Counted from the stretch's first letter, positions 36,464 through 50,832 are shown. The stretch: 64,000 bases of DNA from Helicoverpa zea (GCF_022581195.2 NC_061465.1:7318501-7382500), one strand, 5' to 3'. The notes: generated from the letters alone by a model not told the origin. Made by a program: numbers and translations.

Positions 36464-39400
36464 AACAAGAAAAACGCGGTCATTAACTAGAATTATTATA
36501 GACATCTCTCTTGTAATGTGCTAAAGAATTTACATTTTGTTTATTTAAGAGGGCTGTTTCATAACCAGATGTGCCAGAAAATGTATAACAATTTTGAAAT
36601 ATATTCGAATTCTTTCTTAATTTCGCTGTACCTTAACACTTGCACCACGAATGAATCACAATACGGACTCGGCAAGGATCATTGGTTTCATGAATTTATT
36701 TGTTGTTCTACACGGTTCGTGAAAAAAATACACAAACATTCAACTGTAACATTTCGAATGATAGAAAAAACAAAGTTCCCATTCAACTTCATTCGTAAAA
36801 AGTTGCTATCGATTTTTATAACAACTACGTATTCAAGCGTGAAAAAGTTCTTCCTTGAATGACGTTCGCATTTTTTTCCGCTTAACGTGTCCATTCATGT
36901 GAGAATTTCATTTATGAGGTCTAATATATACGCAGAATGTTTCTACAAAGCTATTTGGATTGCGAATTGAGCGATGAATAATAGACTATCTACTGACTAG
37001 TCCCTCGGCTCTAAGGGAGATGAATGAATATTGTTAGATTTGGATATCATATCAAGATGGGATTTCCTATTCATTTGTAACTACACGCTACACTGCGTTG
37101 GGGTCACATTGCATATTGATATCATTGATTGAGGAAGCCTTGGCATTGCCAACATATTATTCGCAAGATGGTAACGAATAATATTTTTTATTCATAGATA
37201 GAGCGTCGCCAAAGGTTTTACCCGTTTAATGAGGAAACTATTTTCCGTACCTAGATCAAAGGTAGTGTTTATCCCTCTCTTTATGTAAACTATGTTACTG
37301 CCATGTTTCATACACAGTCATCTTCATAATATTAGTGTAATGTGATAAACTTTTTCATTCTACTTTAATTCCTACAAATAAACCGCATCACATAAAATAA
37401 TAACAGCAGCTAACGGAATTAAACCTTAACAAAACTTGGTACAAAATGGCTTTATGTTTCAGTAGGTGCGTACATTAAATTCTGATTAATATTTATAGCG
37501 GCGAGCTACGTGAGGACGGGAACTTTATCAATTAATTTTCTCACCACCCCTTACTAATATGCAAAAACTCTTGTGTACGTTTTAATTATACAGTTTGTTA
37601 GTTTTGACGTGAGGTTCAAAGACTTTGCTTCTAACGCCCCTATGTTTAGTTAGAAGCTTTTTAGAGATTAGTAATGACCACGTTAGTTAACGCAAACACT
37701 TTTTGTCGCGGTAAGTAAATGTGTGTTTATATTTTTTACATTACTTTTTTTTTCGATATAAATGGCTTTTCATCATATAAAAAAGGTTGATTCAAGCTGC
37801 CAAGCTATTTGGTTTTGGCACTTGCGCTGATGGCTAACAAGGCCTATACGGGAGCGACTTTCGAAGAAAAAGTATTTGGTACCTATCCGAAGTATATTAT
37901 TTTACATCTTCAATCTGATTCTTTTCGTCTACATAAGTACCTACACGTTTATTTTTTACTAGGTATCATAATATGATATTAGAAAAAGAAAACAATACCC
38001 AACTGCACAGGTTTACTAGAGAAGTATACTTGCAAATCCTCTTTTACACTCAAAAGCTTTACACAAACATGTTGTTTATATTAATGCTCTTAATAGTGCT
38101 GTATGATGGATTGTGAACTTTCCTTTGCTCATGCAAGTAACTAACCGGCTTTACCGAGAACACTCTTACCTACATACGCTTGTTGTGGTTACCTACTGGT
38201 TAACAAGAAATATGTGGAATAACTTAAATACTGTCGGAATACATTTTAATGGTACATAAATAGGAAACAAGGAATGTTGAATCTATTAAGTAATTATAAT
38301 AAACTAAGCTTGATTGATTTATTACCTATTTCTTAACGTGATATTTTTAAGTTGCGTCCTGCCTGACCATTATTCATTTTTGAAATATTAACTACGACAC
38401 AGCAAAATTACTAAAGTTTTGACAGCCTAATATTATTTTTTAGGAATACAAAATTACTAATTTAGTAGTTAGGAGCGCATAAATTAGAAGGATACAACAT
38501 GTTCTGTTACGTAGCTTCGTTATTTCTCTCGGAACTCCATTCAAATAATTGTATTAAAATTATTACGCTGCAAATTGTTGTCTTAATTACGAAGTCAAAG
38601 CTATGAAACTACAATTAATTTACTTTTGGCAACATGTTATATTTAAACAACATTTTGAGTGCATTTTAGTTCTCTATACGTTAAATCAAAACTAAAGTTT
38701 ACCGCTATGAATATTTCACTATAAATTGTAATTTCCATTTGCACGTGCAAGAACCTACATGTAAATAAAAATATACAAAGACCAAACATGAAATAGGTAC
38801 CTTTAACTACATGTAATACCATTTCATATAAGTATGTCACGTATAAAATAGACCACCATGCAAGATTGCAAAATATTTCTGAACATTGATTTTCTTCAAG
38901 TTTCTTGCGTACAAAATATTCGTGACAGACATAATTCAACGTCTATTTATAAATTTAATTTGATTACGCCTGACTTAATTAAATTAAATTTACAAACAGA
39001 GGTCGGATTCTGTCACAATGTACTACAGAGTTGACCTAAACGTGTAGAGTATGATCGATAGAGCAACTTGGATAATCATGAGCGTCATTAATCACACAAC
39101 ACCTGACATTGAGCTAACTTGATTTAAGTGATAAACTCAGCAACTAAGACACAGATATACAGAAACTGTTAATTAATTTTGTAATTCGTTACTACATTAT
39201 TTAAGTAAAAAACAAAAGAAAAAGACTAAGGTTTTGTCTTAAAATATGAGAATGATTCAACCTTTTTGTGGGAACAGACGACAGTCTTAATTTGTGAAGC
39301 CTAATTGTGGTTACTCCCGAAAATTTAATAGACGAAAAAATACATTGGAATTTCTTCGTGAAGTATTCAAATATTTTTGCTCACTAATTACATTTAAATT

Positions 39401-42400
39401 ACATTTATAAAACTTGCTATGGAAACTGTTCTTTTTAAGAAGTTCCCTCTGAAACATCGGTTTGCTCAGACGTAAACCTTCACGGTGATACTTGTACACA
39501 TAATGAAAAATTAAAAGACCATTCAAGTACGCCATGCTTCAAATGTCGGTCAAGGTGACATTTATGGGGGTTGTAACTTATAACACGAAAGGTCAACCCG
39601 GCATGCGGTAAACTAGCTTACAATATTACTTTGTTTTTTATTTCTAGCATAATAACATGGAAATTTTATTCGGACGTCCATAGTCCTGTCATTTCCATGA
39701 AACAAACCTAATCCCTCTAGGGTTAATTCGGATCGAAACTAGAATTAGCCAAATACCTAAATAATGTATGGCTACTCGTGAAGTTGGCCAAAGTAATTAG
39801 TGCACTAATAAACCAAAACAGACAGGGATTAATTAAACCGAATGTGCTATTACATTAATTAGCAAATGTGAGTGTTCGATTCTGTGTTTGTAATTAAGAA
39901 TGGAATCAGTTTCAATCTATTGTAGTTTTATTAGCTGATAATTGGGTTGCCAATTACTTATAATAAACACCTGTGACTATCTATTTATAGTTAATACTGA
40001 AATTAGTAAGTTAATGAACTAGTAAGATTCGAAATGTGAAGAAAGATTCTAATGTTTTCAATGTCTATTTCTCTATTAGATTTTTTATAAATTCGGCTTC
40101 ACATAACACCAACGCGCATTTGGTCATCTAGCGCATTGTTATTCTATTGTTTTACCTCTGGCAAACACTAGGAGAGCGCGGATATAATACTGTTGGTAAA
40201 CAAAAGCCATAACGTAAAAAAGTTCATATTGCAACTGACAGCAATGGCCAGTATTTACAAAAAAATAAAAAAGAGTTTCCATTACTGTGGAGTTTACTGA
40301 AAAACAATTGGTCATTTTTGGCCTTTGTACTTCACTTGATTGTAAAAAAGTTTAATTTTGGAACATTATTTCGTGCATATGACACTTCCAGTAAAATGAT
40401 AAACTCTATGCTTTTTATTGCCAGCAGTCATTTTGTTTGTACACACGAACATAAAATACAAGTTGTAATTGAATTGGTATTGTTTTAGACCGGTTAAATG
40501 GAGCCGACATTGATTTACTATGCCAACCGCACCTGTATCCCTGTCGTGCATAATAAACTTGTTTTATTTCTACAAAAATCAATACGAGAACGTTTACATG
40601 TTACGCTTAATGTTTTGGAATACGAACGAGGAGACTGAGCAATATTGCATATGAGTCGCACACATGCATACGGAATCGTTCATCATTTACGTATCGGAGA
40701 ACGCTAGTACACACACATGTGCGCATCGAGAACACTTAGTAAAGTTACTAATGCGAATATAAATCTGTTTGGTTATCTGTCTTACATATTTTCAACAGAG
40801 GTTTAAGCACTTGGTACCTTGGTCGAGTATATTTAATATTAATTTTCATTCGTTTAGGTACTACGCATGAAAATTGACCCGCCACGCGACTAGTTAAAAG
40901 TAAGACCCAGCTGTAAAACGAAAAAAGCTCACCTACAAACAAACTGGTTTTACAAAATAAATCGGTAAAATCTCATGTATACCCAACAACACAACACAAG
41001 ATAACAATGACCAACACCAGTCACGTTGCCCCCAGAGAATCGAGAATCCGTGTCAGTTGGCCTGTCCACTATTGACCTTAAGCCTGCACTAGGCTAACAT
41101 CTCCAGGGAACACCGCCATAATTATTCCCCCAATCGGATTAACGACACGTATGTTCACAGAACGCTGACCATCCTGGTAATAAGCATTTAGAACACAGTT
41201 ACGACACTCCAGGGAAGTAATGTTTATTTGCAACCGCAAAAAATATTTTTTGCTTCATTTTCTCCAATTCATCCAAATGGTGACCGCCGTAAAGGAAGGA
41301 ATGCGATGACACATAAATGGTGTTGTACTTAAAATAAATGGCATGACATGACCCGTTTGTTTATGTGGACAGAAATGCACTGTTTTTAAACATAATGTTG
41401 GTAAAAAGTTCAGTACACTTACAGTTTTTTTTTTTTTTTTTATATTGAAATTGTATGAAATTCATATTCTGGTTACACTAGACACAGACTTACTAATAAG
41501 TAATATAAATTCTAGTTCTTTTTTTACGCGGCAATCTAACAAGGTCAGGATTTATTACATAGAGATAGTTACAGGACGCTGAGTGACAAAACCAACGAAA
41601 GTAAATTAAACGGTATCTCTGTCACAGAACAAGAACTTTGTCACCGCTTGTTTGTAAGTTTCATAATTAATTTGATACCTTGGTTTAGAACTCTGTTTTC
41701 AAAATGGATATTAAATAAAACTCCTACCTACTTATAAAGTGGTCCATTGTAGACTACATCTAGACAGAGTACTCATGGTTAACAATGGTCGTGATAAAAT
41801 ATCATTGCGAGTGCCAATAACCACATCTGTAGTCCCCTCAGATTGTCTCGAGCCATTTGCTGGGCCCATAACTTTACTCGCACTACTGGCCCCAACGTAC
41901 TACTCCAAGAAATATGTTCTAAGGTGAATGAACTTATGTAATGTCTTTAGGTGAAATGGTCGGGATGGAAATCGGAATTTATGTTTCTTTAATGTGCTTG
42001 TAGGAAACGTAAAACTGTGATGAAGTTGACATTGTAAAGAATTTAATTACATTTACTTTATATGAAATGAGAAACTTAATTTTTAACACAGTTTAAATTG
42101 CTGTTAAAGCCGTATTCATCCACTTTGACACATTTCAGAATCCTGAATAAAGGCAAACCGTAATTACATCTTTGCGATGTCTGTGAAATTATCTAAGGAT
42201 AGGGATATAAATAGGTCATTGTTATTAAGGCATGTCCAATTACGATGAAACACGGATGGAGAGGGAATATGTAAACCTGCAGCTTTAGTAATTACTGGCG
42301 TATTCTTTCCATACATAGCACATGTGAGGCTGGTGCTGCAATATCTCGAGCAACAATAGCGGCCCTGGCTCGCCACTTCAGCCTGTTTTGTTCCACTCTC

Positions 42401-45400
42401 ATTCTTCTGGTTGACGTTATTACTTGCCCTATTGTCTTCCACGGCCTTTGCAACATGTGAAAAATAAGGCATTGTATGCTTCAAGTTGGATCGCGACCCG
42501 ACCCGCCCAAGAGCCTTCCATAAAACGCCCGTCTATGTCATCAAAGTCACAACGGAGTGAATGTAATTTTCTTTTAGTTTAAGACTTCAAAAGTTTACAA
42601 GGTCTATCGCGAAAGCCAAGTAGCGTTCAATAAAAAGCGACATCTAAAAGCCCTATTGCGGACATTCTTTGGCCGCGAGCACTGAGGCGTCCCGACACTT
42701 TTCTGCACTTAGCCTCGGATACATACGTCTCAGTATGGCGGACCACTATGTGACCGCAATTCGTTGCGGGAAAAATGAGAACGCTTTTATTGTCAAGAAA
42801 ATAAATTGCGATAAAAGCGCGTCTCGCGTCTAGCAGTTTGCGCCAGAGGAACAAAGCCTACGAAGCCCTTGTTGGTTACAATTACGGAAACCTTAATACG
42901 CCGGACGACTGCCAACGAATTTATGGCGCGCCTTACTTTTTTACCAATTCATTAACGTTCTCGTTTAGAATAAGAGTTCCTGCACTGATGGGACGACCAT
43001 TTTATGCGGTAATGATGCAATAAATATTTCTGAACGCAAATGAATGCTACACTAGTTTTTCCGAGACTGAACAAGGTTATGTAACTCGGTTATCTTAGCC
43101 GCCGAGCTCTGGCGGTGGTTTTAATAAATTAAGTTGTCGGAGTGATGCAAGTTTGAAACTTCTTCTACCTTTGCGTTATCTTCGTCATGGCTAAGATCCA
43201 CTATCTTTTCAGTAAGTAATTGCTTGTCCTCAGACATCATCTTACTCAATTTATTAAGGCTCAGCTGGAAGACATTATTTATCTGAAGTCTGGAGTTGTT
43301 TAAATTGAAATTGATTATCAGCAAAATTTTATGAAGTAGATATTTCAGCCGCAATCTGTGCTACAAAAAGTTCTGCAAAATAATGTATATTAAAAGAAAG
43401 ATTAATTATTCAAACAGTGAAAGTAGACATGAATATTTTATGAATTTTTCCTCGACCCTTGTTTCGTTTTTGACAAATAACGTATTTTGATAGATTGCCC
43501 AAACTATCAGGCCGTAAAATCGAAATAGGTTTCATGAAAATTTCCAATATTTTCCTAGTTACATTTTTTATTTACGTAAAATGGTTATCTACCTATTAAT
43601 TTAGTTAAGTCGTCATTTTCAAAGTGTATAAAACATTTGGGTTGTAAGCAGAAACTTCTAACTGTACCTATTTCTCCCTAAGGATGTGAACAAAACCTAG
43701 ATAAGATTACATTTAGGCCAATTTTTTATAATAAAGTTAATACTTCTTCCCAGGGCTGGATATAAACGAAATCTGTAGTACACTAACTAGTCAACAAGTC
43801 ACGTACTATAAGTCCCTTAGGAACCGACGTAAAGGCGTCTGTATTCACAAGTCCAGAATTCGGAAAACTCGCTACTTCTAAGCGTACAACAACAGTAGAA
43901 ACTTTTGCTAAAATAGGATACTTCGAGTTGGTGTTTAGCATGACTAAGCTACATAAACTGGATCTCAATGGCGCCTTGAGAAAGCTAATATCGAGCCCAA
44001 TGCCCAAAAGGATCTTAAGGATAGTCGCCAAGAATATAAAGCACAAAACGATAACCACATATTTCGATAATATCTAAGTAAATGATATCGCTACAAAACA
44101 TGAAAAGAAAAAGAAAGAGAGCAATAATTGCTCAATCATCAAAATTCATGCCGTGAAAAATTGCTTCAATGATTATACCGAAAAGTAGGGAAGTAACTCA
44201 ACCAAAATAAAAGTTGCTTGATAAGCATCGAAAACTTTTGCCGATAAAAGAAAATTGCTTAAGTTTATCCATACACAGTACTTTGTATAATAGCAATAAA
44301 ACATTATAGGAATTATTGGAACTTGTTGATCGAAAATATCCGAGTAAAAACAAAATGAAATTTAAAACCTTTTACAAAATGTCCGCAGTTTTTCCTGTGA
44401 TTATTATGAGAAGCTACAAAATTGGATTCAGTTTCTCGTTAGTATCAATCTCTAGAAGCTTCCATTCGTTTTTGGTTACATGGCATTGGTTAAATTTATA
44501 TTTACAGTGGCTATTAATTACTCCGGGAAGATTAATTTTGGATAGAGAATAATTTAGTAGATTAATTTATTGTGATTTAAATAACGGTTTCGATTAACAA
44601 GTGCTCTAAAAGTTTCGCTCAACTATCAGATGAATTTTATCTTGAACTAACTTTGATTTATGTTCGTGGTTTTGATTTCTTGCCGCCGGGTATCTGGATT
44701 AGACTTAGAAACCTTTTAAGTCGTAATCAGACTTAAGTTTAAGTAACAGTGTAATTTATATAGACTTCGAGTCTTTAAAACATCCTGGGCCTAGAAATAT
44801 TTTAGTTTTCGGTCGGATAGGGTAGATCTAGGTATACATAGGTTTTGAAGCAATCGTATTTTTCTTGTTTTTGCGTGTACTTTACTTTAACATAATTACT
44901 AGGAACTACATTTACAGGTAATTAATTATTTCAATATGAATTACTGAATATTACATTTTCGCATATTGCCCATAAAATTATATGAGTCAGTTCTCAGTAT
45001 CGGTTCAAACCCATATTAATTGAAGCTACCGGATTTGTGTTAACGATTTCGCAAATATATGTTAAATTCAATTTTGTTTGATATCTGTACAAAAGTCGTA
45101 TTTACTGTTCACGTAATAAATTACAATTTATATATTATAATATTGTATTGTAAGAATATCTACAGAGGTCATTGAACCCTGAGGACCTACCTAATATTGT
45201 GAAGTTCAGGCTAAAAAAAGAACGCGCTCATTTTTATTATATGATATGGACTAGACTATGCCAAGCTCACCTTCTGAATAATATATCATGTACCCGAATA
45301 TTAATAGATTTTATTCTGGCTCAGTGTAACTTGTTGGTTGCAATTAGTGGTCAATCTCAGACTACTTTAGGTAAGTAGTAAGCATTTATTGCACTCGATA

Positions 45401-45699
45401 AAACGGTCGATTAGCTACCGATTCTATAAAGTAAACCGTTAAAAGGCGATGAAGTGTTTATCTATCTAAAAGGACATTAGTATGCCCTCCTGCTTTCTCT
45501 TAAGTGCAGACTTTTTCTGAAGCGCTTCAATAAAATTTTACACCTTGTAATTACTGAGGTATCTACTTCTTTCAATGTAGTGGTGATTCCGTATAAATAT
45601 TTAAAGGGGTTTTATTGAGTAAAAAAAGTAGAGAAAAATACCTGAGGCTCATTTCTGTTTCTAATAGAAAAGAACATTGGTTTTATGAAAATTAACGAT

Positions 45700-48423
45700 T
45701 TAGTTTTTATTCACAAAATATTTACATTAATTGAAAAAAAAAAAACTTATATATATATACAACTTAAAACTAATACAGTGCATCAAAAAATTGCTCCTCA
45801 TCGCTGTCACTGGGTAATGTACCCAAAAGACTGGCAGCATTGCCACGTTGGATGGCAATGCTCAACCTCTGTGCGAAATAAAAGCCAGCCTTTGGGTCCC
45901 GGGAAATGTCAATCAGGCGCTGGGAAATATCCCTGGCAAGAAGGTGGGCGCTCGGACCCCACGGCCCTAGAGTTTCAACCCCAAACGGCTCAAACATGTA
46001 ATTGCCTATAAGGTTACTAGATTTGCGCCGCTTGAGGTTCTCTGCTTGTGCAGCGGCGGAGCCAGCACAACATGCAGTTCCGGGAAGGTGAGATGGCGCA
46101 AGAGTGTCGACGCGTGTCGCGTCCCACACTAAAGTCCTACCCAACTTCCACGGAAATAGCGACATGCCGTCTGGTCTCTTGCCATCGTCGCGTGCCAAGC
46201 CATTTGGTTCGAGTACGGCTGGCACGCCGACGGCAACAAGAGCGCGACGGATCACGTCGTTTATGTTGGCATGTCGTGGTATGCGGCCGGCACTCGGGCT
46301 GCACGACAGGCCGTGGTGCCCGAGGCTGTTGACAGCTTCCCCGCAGTGGCAGCGATGAGGAGAGCAGCATGGAGCACCTAGTCGGAGGCAAACGTCGAGT
46401 CTGAAGGTGGTGTCATCAAACATGGTGCCTGTGTTTGAGGACGGAAATGCAAGAAGCCATAGACCCGACTCCCATTCACCCACAGCCAGTAGGCGCGCTC
46501 GCTCTGCAGAAGTAATTGACGTATCGATTAAACTTTTCCGTATTACTCTGCAGAGCGGCTCATCCCACTGTCTCTGGGAGGACAGGTTGGCGGGTAAGTC
46601 GGTGTTCGGGCATGCGACTTTCCAAGCATTTAAAGCCTCAGTCAGGCTTGGCACCTCAAAATTGACCAGTGTGGTGGGTAATATTTTCCTGATCAATTTC
46701 TCAGTACCATGGACCGAGAAAATAAAGGCTGGTAAACTTACACTGGAAATTTTACGGACGCCAAGTCCTCCCATTCGGATGGGAAGAGTCGCTTGAGACC
46801 AAGCTCTGTCGTCCAAGGCCACATTTAAGATGGATGATAATGTATGTCGTATAATTTCGTCGATTTTGTCCAAAAGGTTGGTGTGCTTCCATAAATGGGA
46901 AGCACGCAAGTTATACGTAAATTTTGGTCCAAAACAGCAGTACCGCATGATGGTGATGGCTGCATGCATATTAATTTTGAGTAGCCTTTCCGAAACATCA
47001 TTAAAATTTTTGAATTTTCTTCTCAATAAAATCCGAAAATGAATCTTCCAGTATAGGTGATCCAAGGAGGCAAAGAGAACTTTGGTCTATCGGTTTAATT
47101 TCAGGAGCTATTGTGAGGAAATTTTGAAGAATAGTCTGTCTGTCAGTCGAGTCGGGTATAAAAAGTTCACATTTAGAAAGGTTGAGGTCGAGGCCAATGT
47201 CGTGGAATTTATCTTTTAGGAAAACTAAATCATTAAGAACAGTATCTCTGTTGCCTCCCAGGGTCCCGTCGTCGAGATACCACACGTTAAATTCAGAATT
47301 TAGCTGCCGAATAATTGGGTTAATCGCCAAACTAAAAATCACAGGCCCGAGTGGATCACCTTGTTGACAGCCAACAGCGGATTGTAATAGGTTGTTCCGA
47401 TATAATAATTTTGTTGGGTATCTATAGCATTGCCAAAGAAAACTGTAAATTTTGGGTATTTCTTTTTTGGCTTCTGCCAGCAAGGTGTCCCTATTCACCG
47501 AGTTGAAGGCGTTCTTGATGTCAACCTTCAGGATGACATCTCCTTTCCCATGATTTAGATAGGTCGACAGGGCGTGTACGGCAGCCTCGCAGCCCCCTTT
47601 TGAGCCGTAACCTAGCTGCAGGGGCTGAAATTTTTCCGAAACTTCCTCACTACAAAATTTAGAGCAGATTTTGGCTACCATACGACGGTAAGTAGTCCCC
47701 ACGGCAATTGGACGAATACCGCCATCCTTTTTGCGCAGAGCACATAGATTGGCTCCGTACAAAACGTCGATGATGGTTTCGTCCACCTTGCCGGAGAGCA
47801 TAAGGTTGGTCAGGGCCGTAAGCTCCTTCAAGAGCGACTCACCTGCTTCCCCGGCGCTTGGGCAGGTGAGATCCTTTAGATGTTGCGGACTCAAGCCGTC
47901 GAGGCCGCCTGCAGAGCCGCATCTGAAGGAGCGTATGGCTGTAACCAGGTGTCGACCTGTAACTGTGAGGATATCTGTGTCCGGATCAGGAGGTTCGGGA
48001 AAAGAGAGGTCATCGGCTGGGGACGGGTGTTTACTCTCCAGAGCGGAGAGTGTCTCTGGAGAACACGGCGCCACCACATCACTGCTGAAGAGAATTCTAG
48101 CAGCCCCCCGAATGTCACCTTCACTCAACTTTGATTCCACTAGGCGTGAAATATTTGAGTATCTTTGAGTCGGTAATTTAGTATCGAAATCTGTATGGCC
48201 TGAAGTTGTACAATTGTCTTTAATTTGTTTTGTTAGTGACTTTTTGTTTGCCAAACTTTTCTGAACATGCAGAATTCTATAGGGGAAGGTGAGCAATTCC
48301 TCCCAAGCACGTTGCGAGTTCTCTCGTGCAGCCAGGCGAACACAACCTGCCAAGTGTTGAGCAACCAGAGGCCTGGCTCCACGGGGAACCCGCTTTAATA
48401 ATAACGATTTAGTTCTGAACTTT
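45700..48423 (-). mobile_element. Non-LTR-type retroelement copy, 5'-truncated
   Basis: This is the whole element containing the broken RT/endonuclease frame. Its 3' untranslated region is short (about 70 bp): a TAG stop, a (TA)5 tract, a T12 run and an AATAAA signal near 45705 on the minus strand. That arrangement is partly shared with the stub at 50.83 kb, which supports the 3' boundary. The 5' boundary is placed where the open frame begins and is uncertain. No target-site duplication could be made out. Long frames on the plus strand through this region are antisense shadows. Confidence 0.8.
45767..48420 (-). pseudogene. Retroelement RT/endonuclease ORF with one frameshift
   Basis: Two overlapping minus-strand frames form one protein of about 900 residues. 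The N-terminal frame (48420-47001, open from just after an in-frame TAA) holds the reverse transcriptase: GSAGGLDGLSPQHL, YRRMVAKICSKF, the DIKNAFNSVN catalytic Asp motif, GCQQGDPLGPVIFSLAI and the active-site VWYLDDGTLGG. The second frame (47065-45770) continues with the thumb, a Cys/His knuckle (CCSPHRCHCGEAVNSLGHHG then LSC) and a PD-(D/E)XK-like nuclease (EPNGL, KRPDG, VWDATRV). This order is that of non-LTR elements with a restriction-like endonuclease; the clade is not assigned. One extra base in the A5T4 run around 47003-47011 breaks the frame. The 5' end appears truncated, since no start or N-terminal DNA-binding domain is seen. Confidence 0.85.
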
Positions 48424-49360
48424 GTCCATTAGTGGCAAATTTTGAATATTACCCACAGACACACAGGACGTCCATGAACTCCCAACAACAGTTTTAAGTT
48501 TTTAAAATTATGAAAATGTTATCAACTATATAAACAATATTACTAATCCGGTTTCCTAAAATTGCAGTGCCATACCTACTCTCTGTATTCCTAGAGCACA
48601 ACCCAAAGGCACATTTAACGTAATTACGATTCCTAAGTGAAACATTTATTCTGCAAGTAAGACTCAAAAAAAGTACCAAACAAAAAAGTTGCGCGCTAAA
48701 CCTCAACCTTATTCATAAGCCATAAACCGCGCTTACTAAACTACTTTCGTCCTTCACTATGGATTAGCCACCTGACGAAGCGAACCGAAGAGTTCCGTGC
48801 CACGAAGCAGGCGCATTACAATCTCAGGATTTAGCAGTTCAAGTACCGCTTTGTAATTTGCGGTAGGCAAAGCTGTGAAGGCTGAAAGCCTCGTAATAAG
48901 GTAAGGCAAGTCATATGTGTACCTACGTAGGTACTTAAGTAATGCGGAAACATTTAGAAGATTCTCCTTTGTGTGACGTAGATGTGACAATGTTAGCGAT
49001 TTTTACGGCATTGTGTAAAAATTACAAAGAATGGTCTTAGAAAGTGATAAAATGTTGATTGGTACCTACATTCTTTATGGCTGGAATTGACTGAGTTTTG
49101 AAATACTAGAACAAAAGTATTTCTTACTAACAAGACTATGTAAGTATTAAGTAATGTCACATAGTTGAGTTCAGATAAAAATATTATCGAGAAACAGCTA
49201 CCATTTTCTACTTGGATATTCATGAAAGCAAGGAAGAAGATGTCAGCATCGTTCCTCGTGGCGGTTTAGAAAGACCGTGTTCGTTCATTTGTTTTATATC
49301 TTTTGTTTTTCAAACAACACGAAGGGACGTCTCATGACTTGTCAGTGAATTCACATCTAC

Positions 49361-49432
49361 CAAGAACTTTTCACTGACAGATTAGTGTACTGACTCATTA
49401 GTCATGGTTAATCTGTCAGTGAAAAGTTCTTG
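49361..49432. repeat. 24-bp perfect hairpin
   Basis: The arms 49361-49384 (CAAGAACTTTTCACTGACAG plus ATTA) and 49409-49432 are exact inverted copies. The 24-nt loop contains a second small palindrome, TGACTCATTAGTCA. The hairpin could be a minimal foldback remnant or a transcribed stem-loop. Orientation is unknown. Confidence 0.8.
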
Positions 49433-49542
49433 TTAGAGGTACTTAATTTACACCGTATTTTTTCCTTTTTCCTTTACTTATGTTTCCACTACATAGTATT
49501 GCATATGGTAGTTCTAACAAGAAACAAAAAAACACTTAACAT

Positions 49543-49602
49543 CTTCGTCCTCATCAGCCTTTTTATAGTCCCACTGCTGGGCATAGGCCTCCATTCACAT
49601 GG
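49543..49602 (-). mobile_element. Lepidopteran repeat tail fragment
   Basis: TAGTCCCACTGCTGGGCATA followed by GGCCTCC is the complement of AGGAGGCCTGTGCCCAGCAG at 1993-2012. It is the same repeat tail in opposite orientation, reduced to about 60 bp. Confidence 0.65.
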
Positions 49603-50832
49603 ACCCACATCATGAATTGAGCTTAACATAATATTTTGAAATTATAACTCAATCCATTACTTACATCAAAAATAGGTACAACCTATTCCATATGCAGAAC
49701 ATAATCTAACATGGAACTATTTCCGACCACGCGTGGGTGTAGTAGGTTCCAAGTGATAAATTATTAACTTCCAGGTCGCTAAGTAGATCGTATGCCGAAA
49801 ATAGTGCGGCTACAATATGTATGACAGTGGGCTATATCTCATCTTCAACCCTTACCCGTAGTGGGGTGTTATGAGATGGCTGTTTCTTGTAAGTCAGCTG
49901 ACTGAGAAATAGTTATAGTTTTTGTGAGCAATAACTGTGTAACATACAAATGCAAGAAAGTTTGGCAAATATCATTGTTGAAATAATATTGACGTGGAAT
50001 TGAAAAGGACTGTTGCAAAACATTTAGAATTTTGTTTGCTAAGTCGTTCTAATAAATCACAGATTTTAAGCTTGTTTTCCAAAAACAACTTACAAAATAG
50101 AGTTAAGTCTAGCTTCTAAGGATACTAATCCAGTTTGTACCAGTTTATTTATGATCCCTAAACTCCAGTCGAAAACTTCGGCGATTTCAATTCAATGGAA
50201 TTATCTGAAATAGCGAGTTTGCTCTTCCTAGGAAAACAAGAAGGAACTTAGTTTTTGATATATTGCTGGTTACCAGGTGGTCAACGAGTTGTTCGTGTTT
50301 CGAAGATTAAACGGGCTTTGTGTTAACGAGAACATTATTAACTACGGCGCTCTGATAGCGGAGTGCAGTTAGAAACGTTGTTACACCTTTTTTATATCTT
50401 TCCTTTCAATGAATGCCTATATTACATCATGTTTTAATGAGCTAAGCGTTATTTCTCGAACGTGTGTATACTTACAGAGACTAGAAAATCGATAAAGCGA
50501 ATTGTCGTTAATATTTATGGCGGTTTGGGCAAAATTTTAAGCACATTAGTATTGCATGCAAATTGTTAATACATATAAGTACCTACAATGTTAGAAGGTT
50601 CGCCAAGTCGAAGAATCACCATAATATTGCCACAATATTCAGAATAATATTTAATAAACATATTGGCATACAGCAGTGTCTGTTAAAACCATTGGTTCTG
50701 AGAAGTTAATCCGCCATCCGCATGTTAGTTTGGACGTAATCCGTTCGGCGCAGATACATTGAATACGACGGACACATTTAAACTAGTTCGAGGAATATCT
50801 CTGTTTATTTTGAAGTACAGAAACTTTTCAGT

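Noticed and set aside
42164..42484. A 106-codon minus-strand frame with a Cys-rich segment
   Set aside because: I checked for a domain or an exon border; neither is convincing, and the rest of the frame is not protein-like.
45685..48168. Several plus-strand reading frames of 60-145 codons
   Set aside because: They are antisense to the RT/endonuclease frame, whose motifs clearly define the minus strand as coding.
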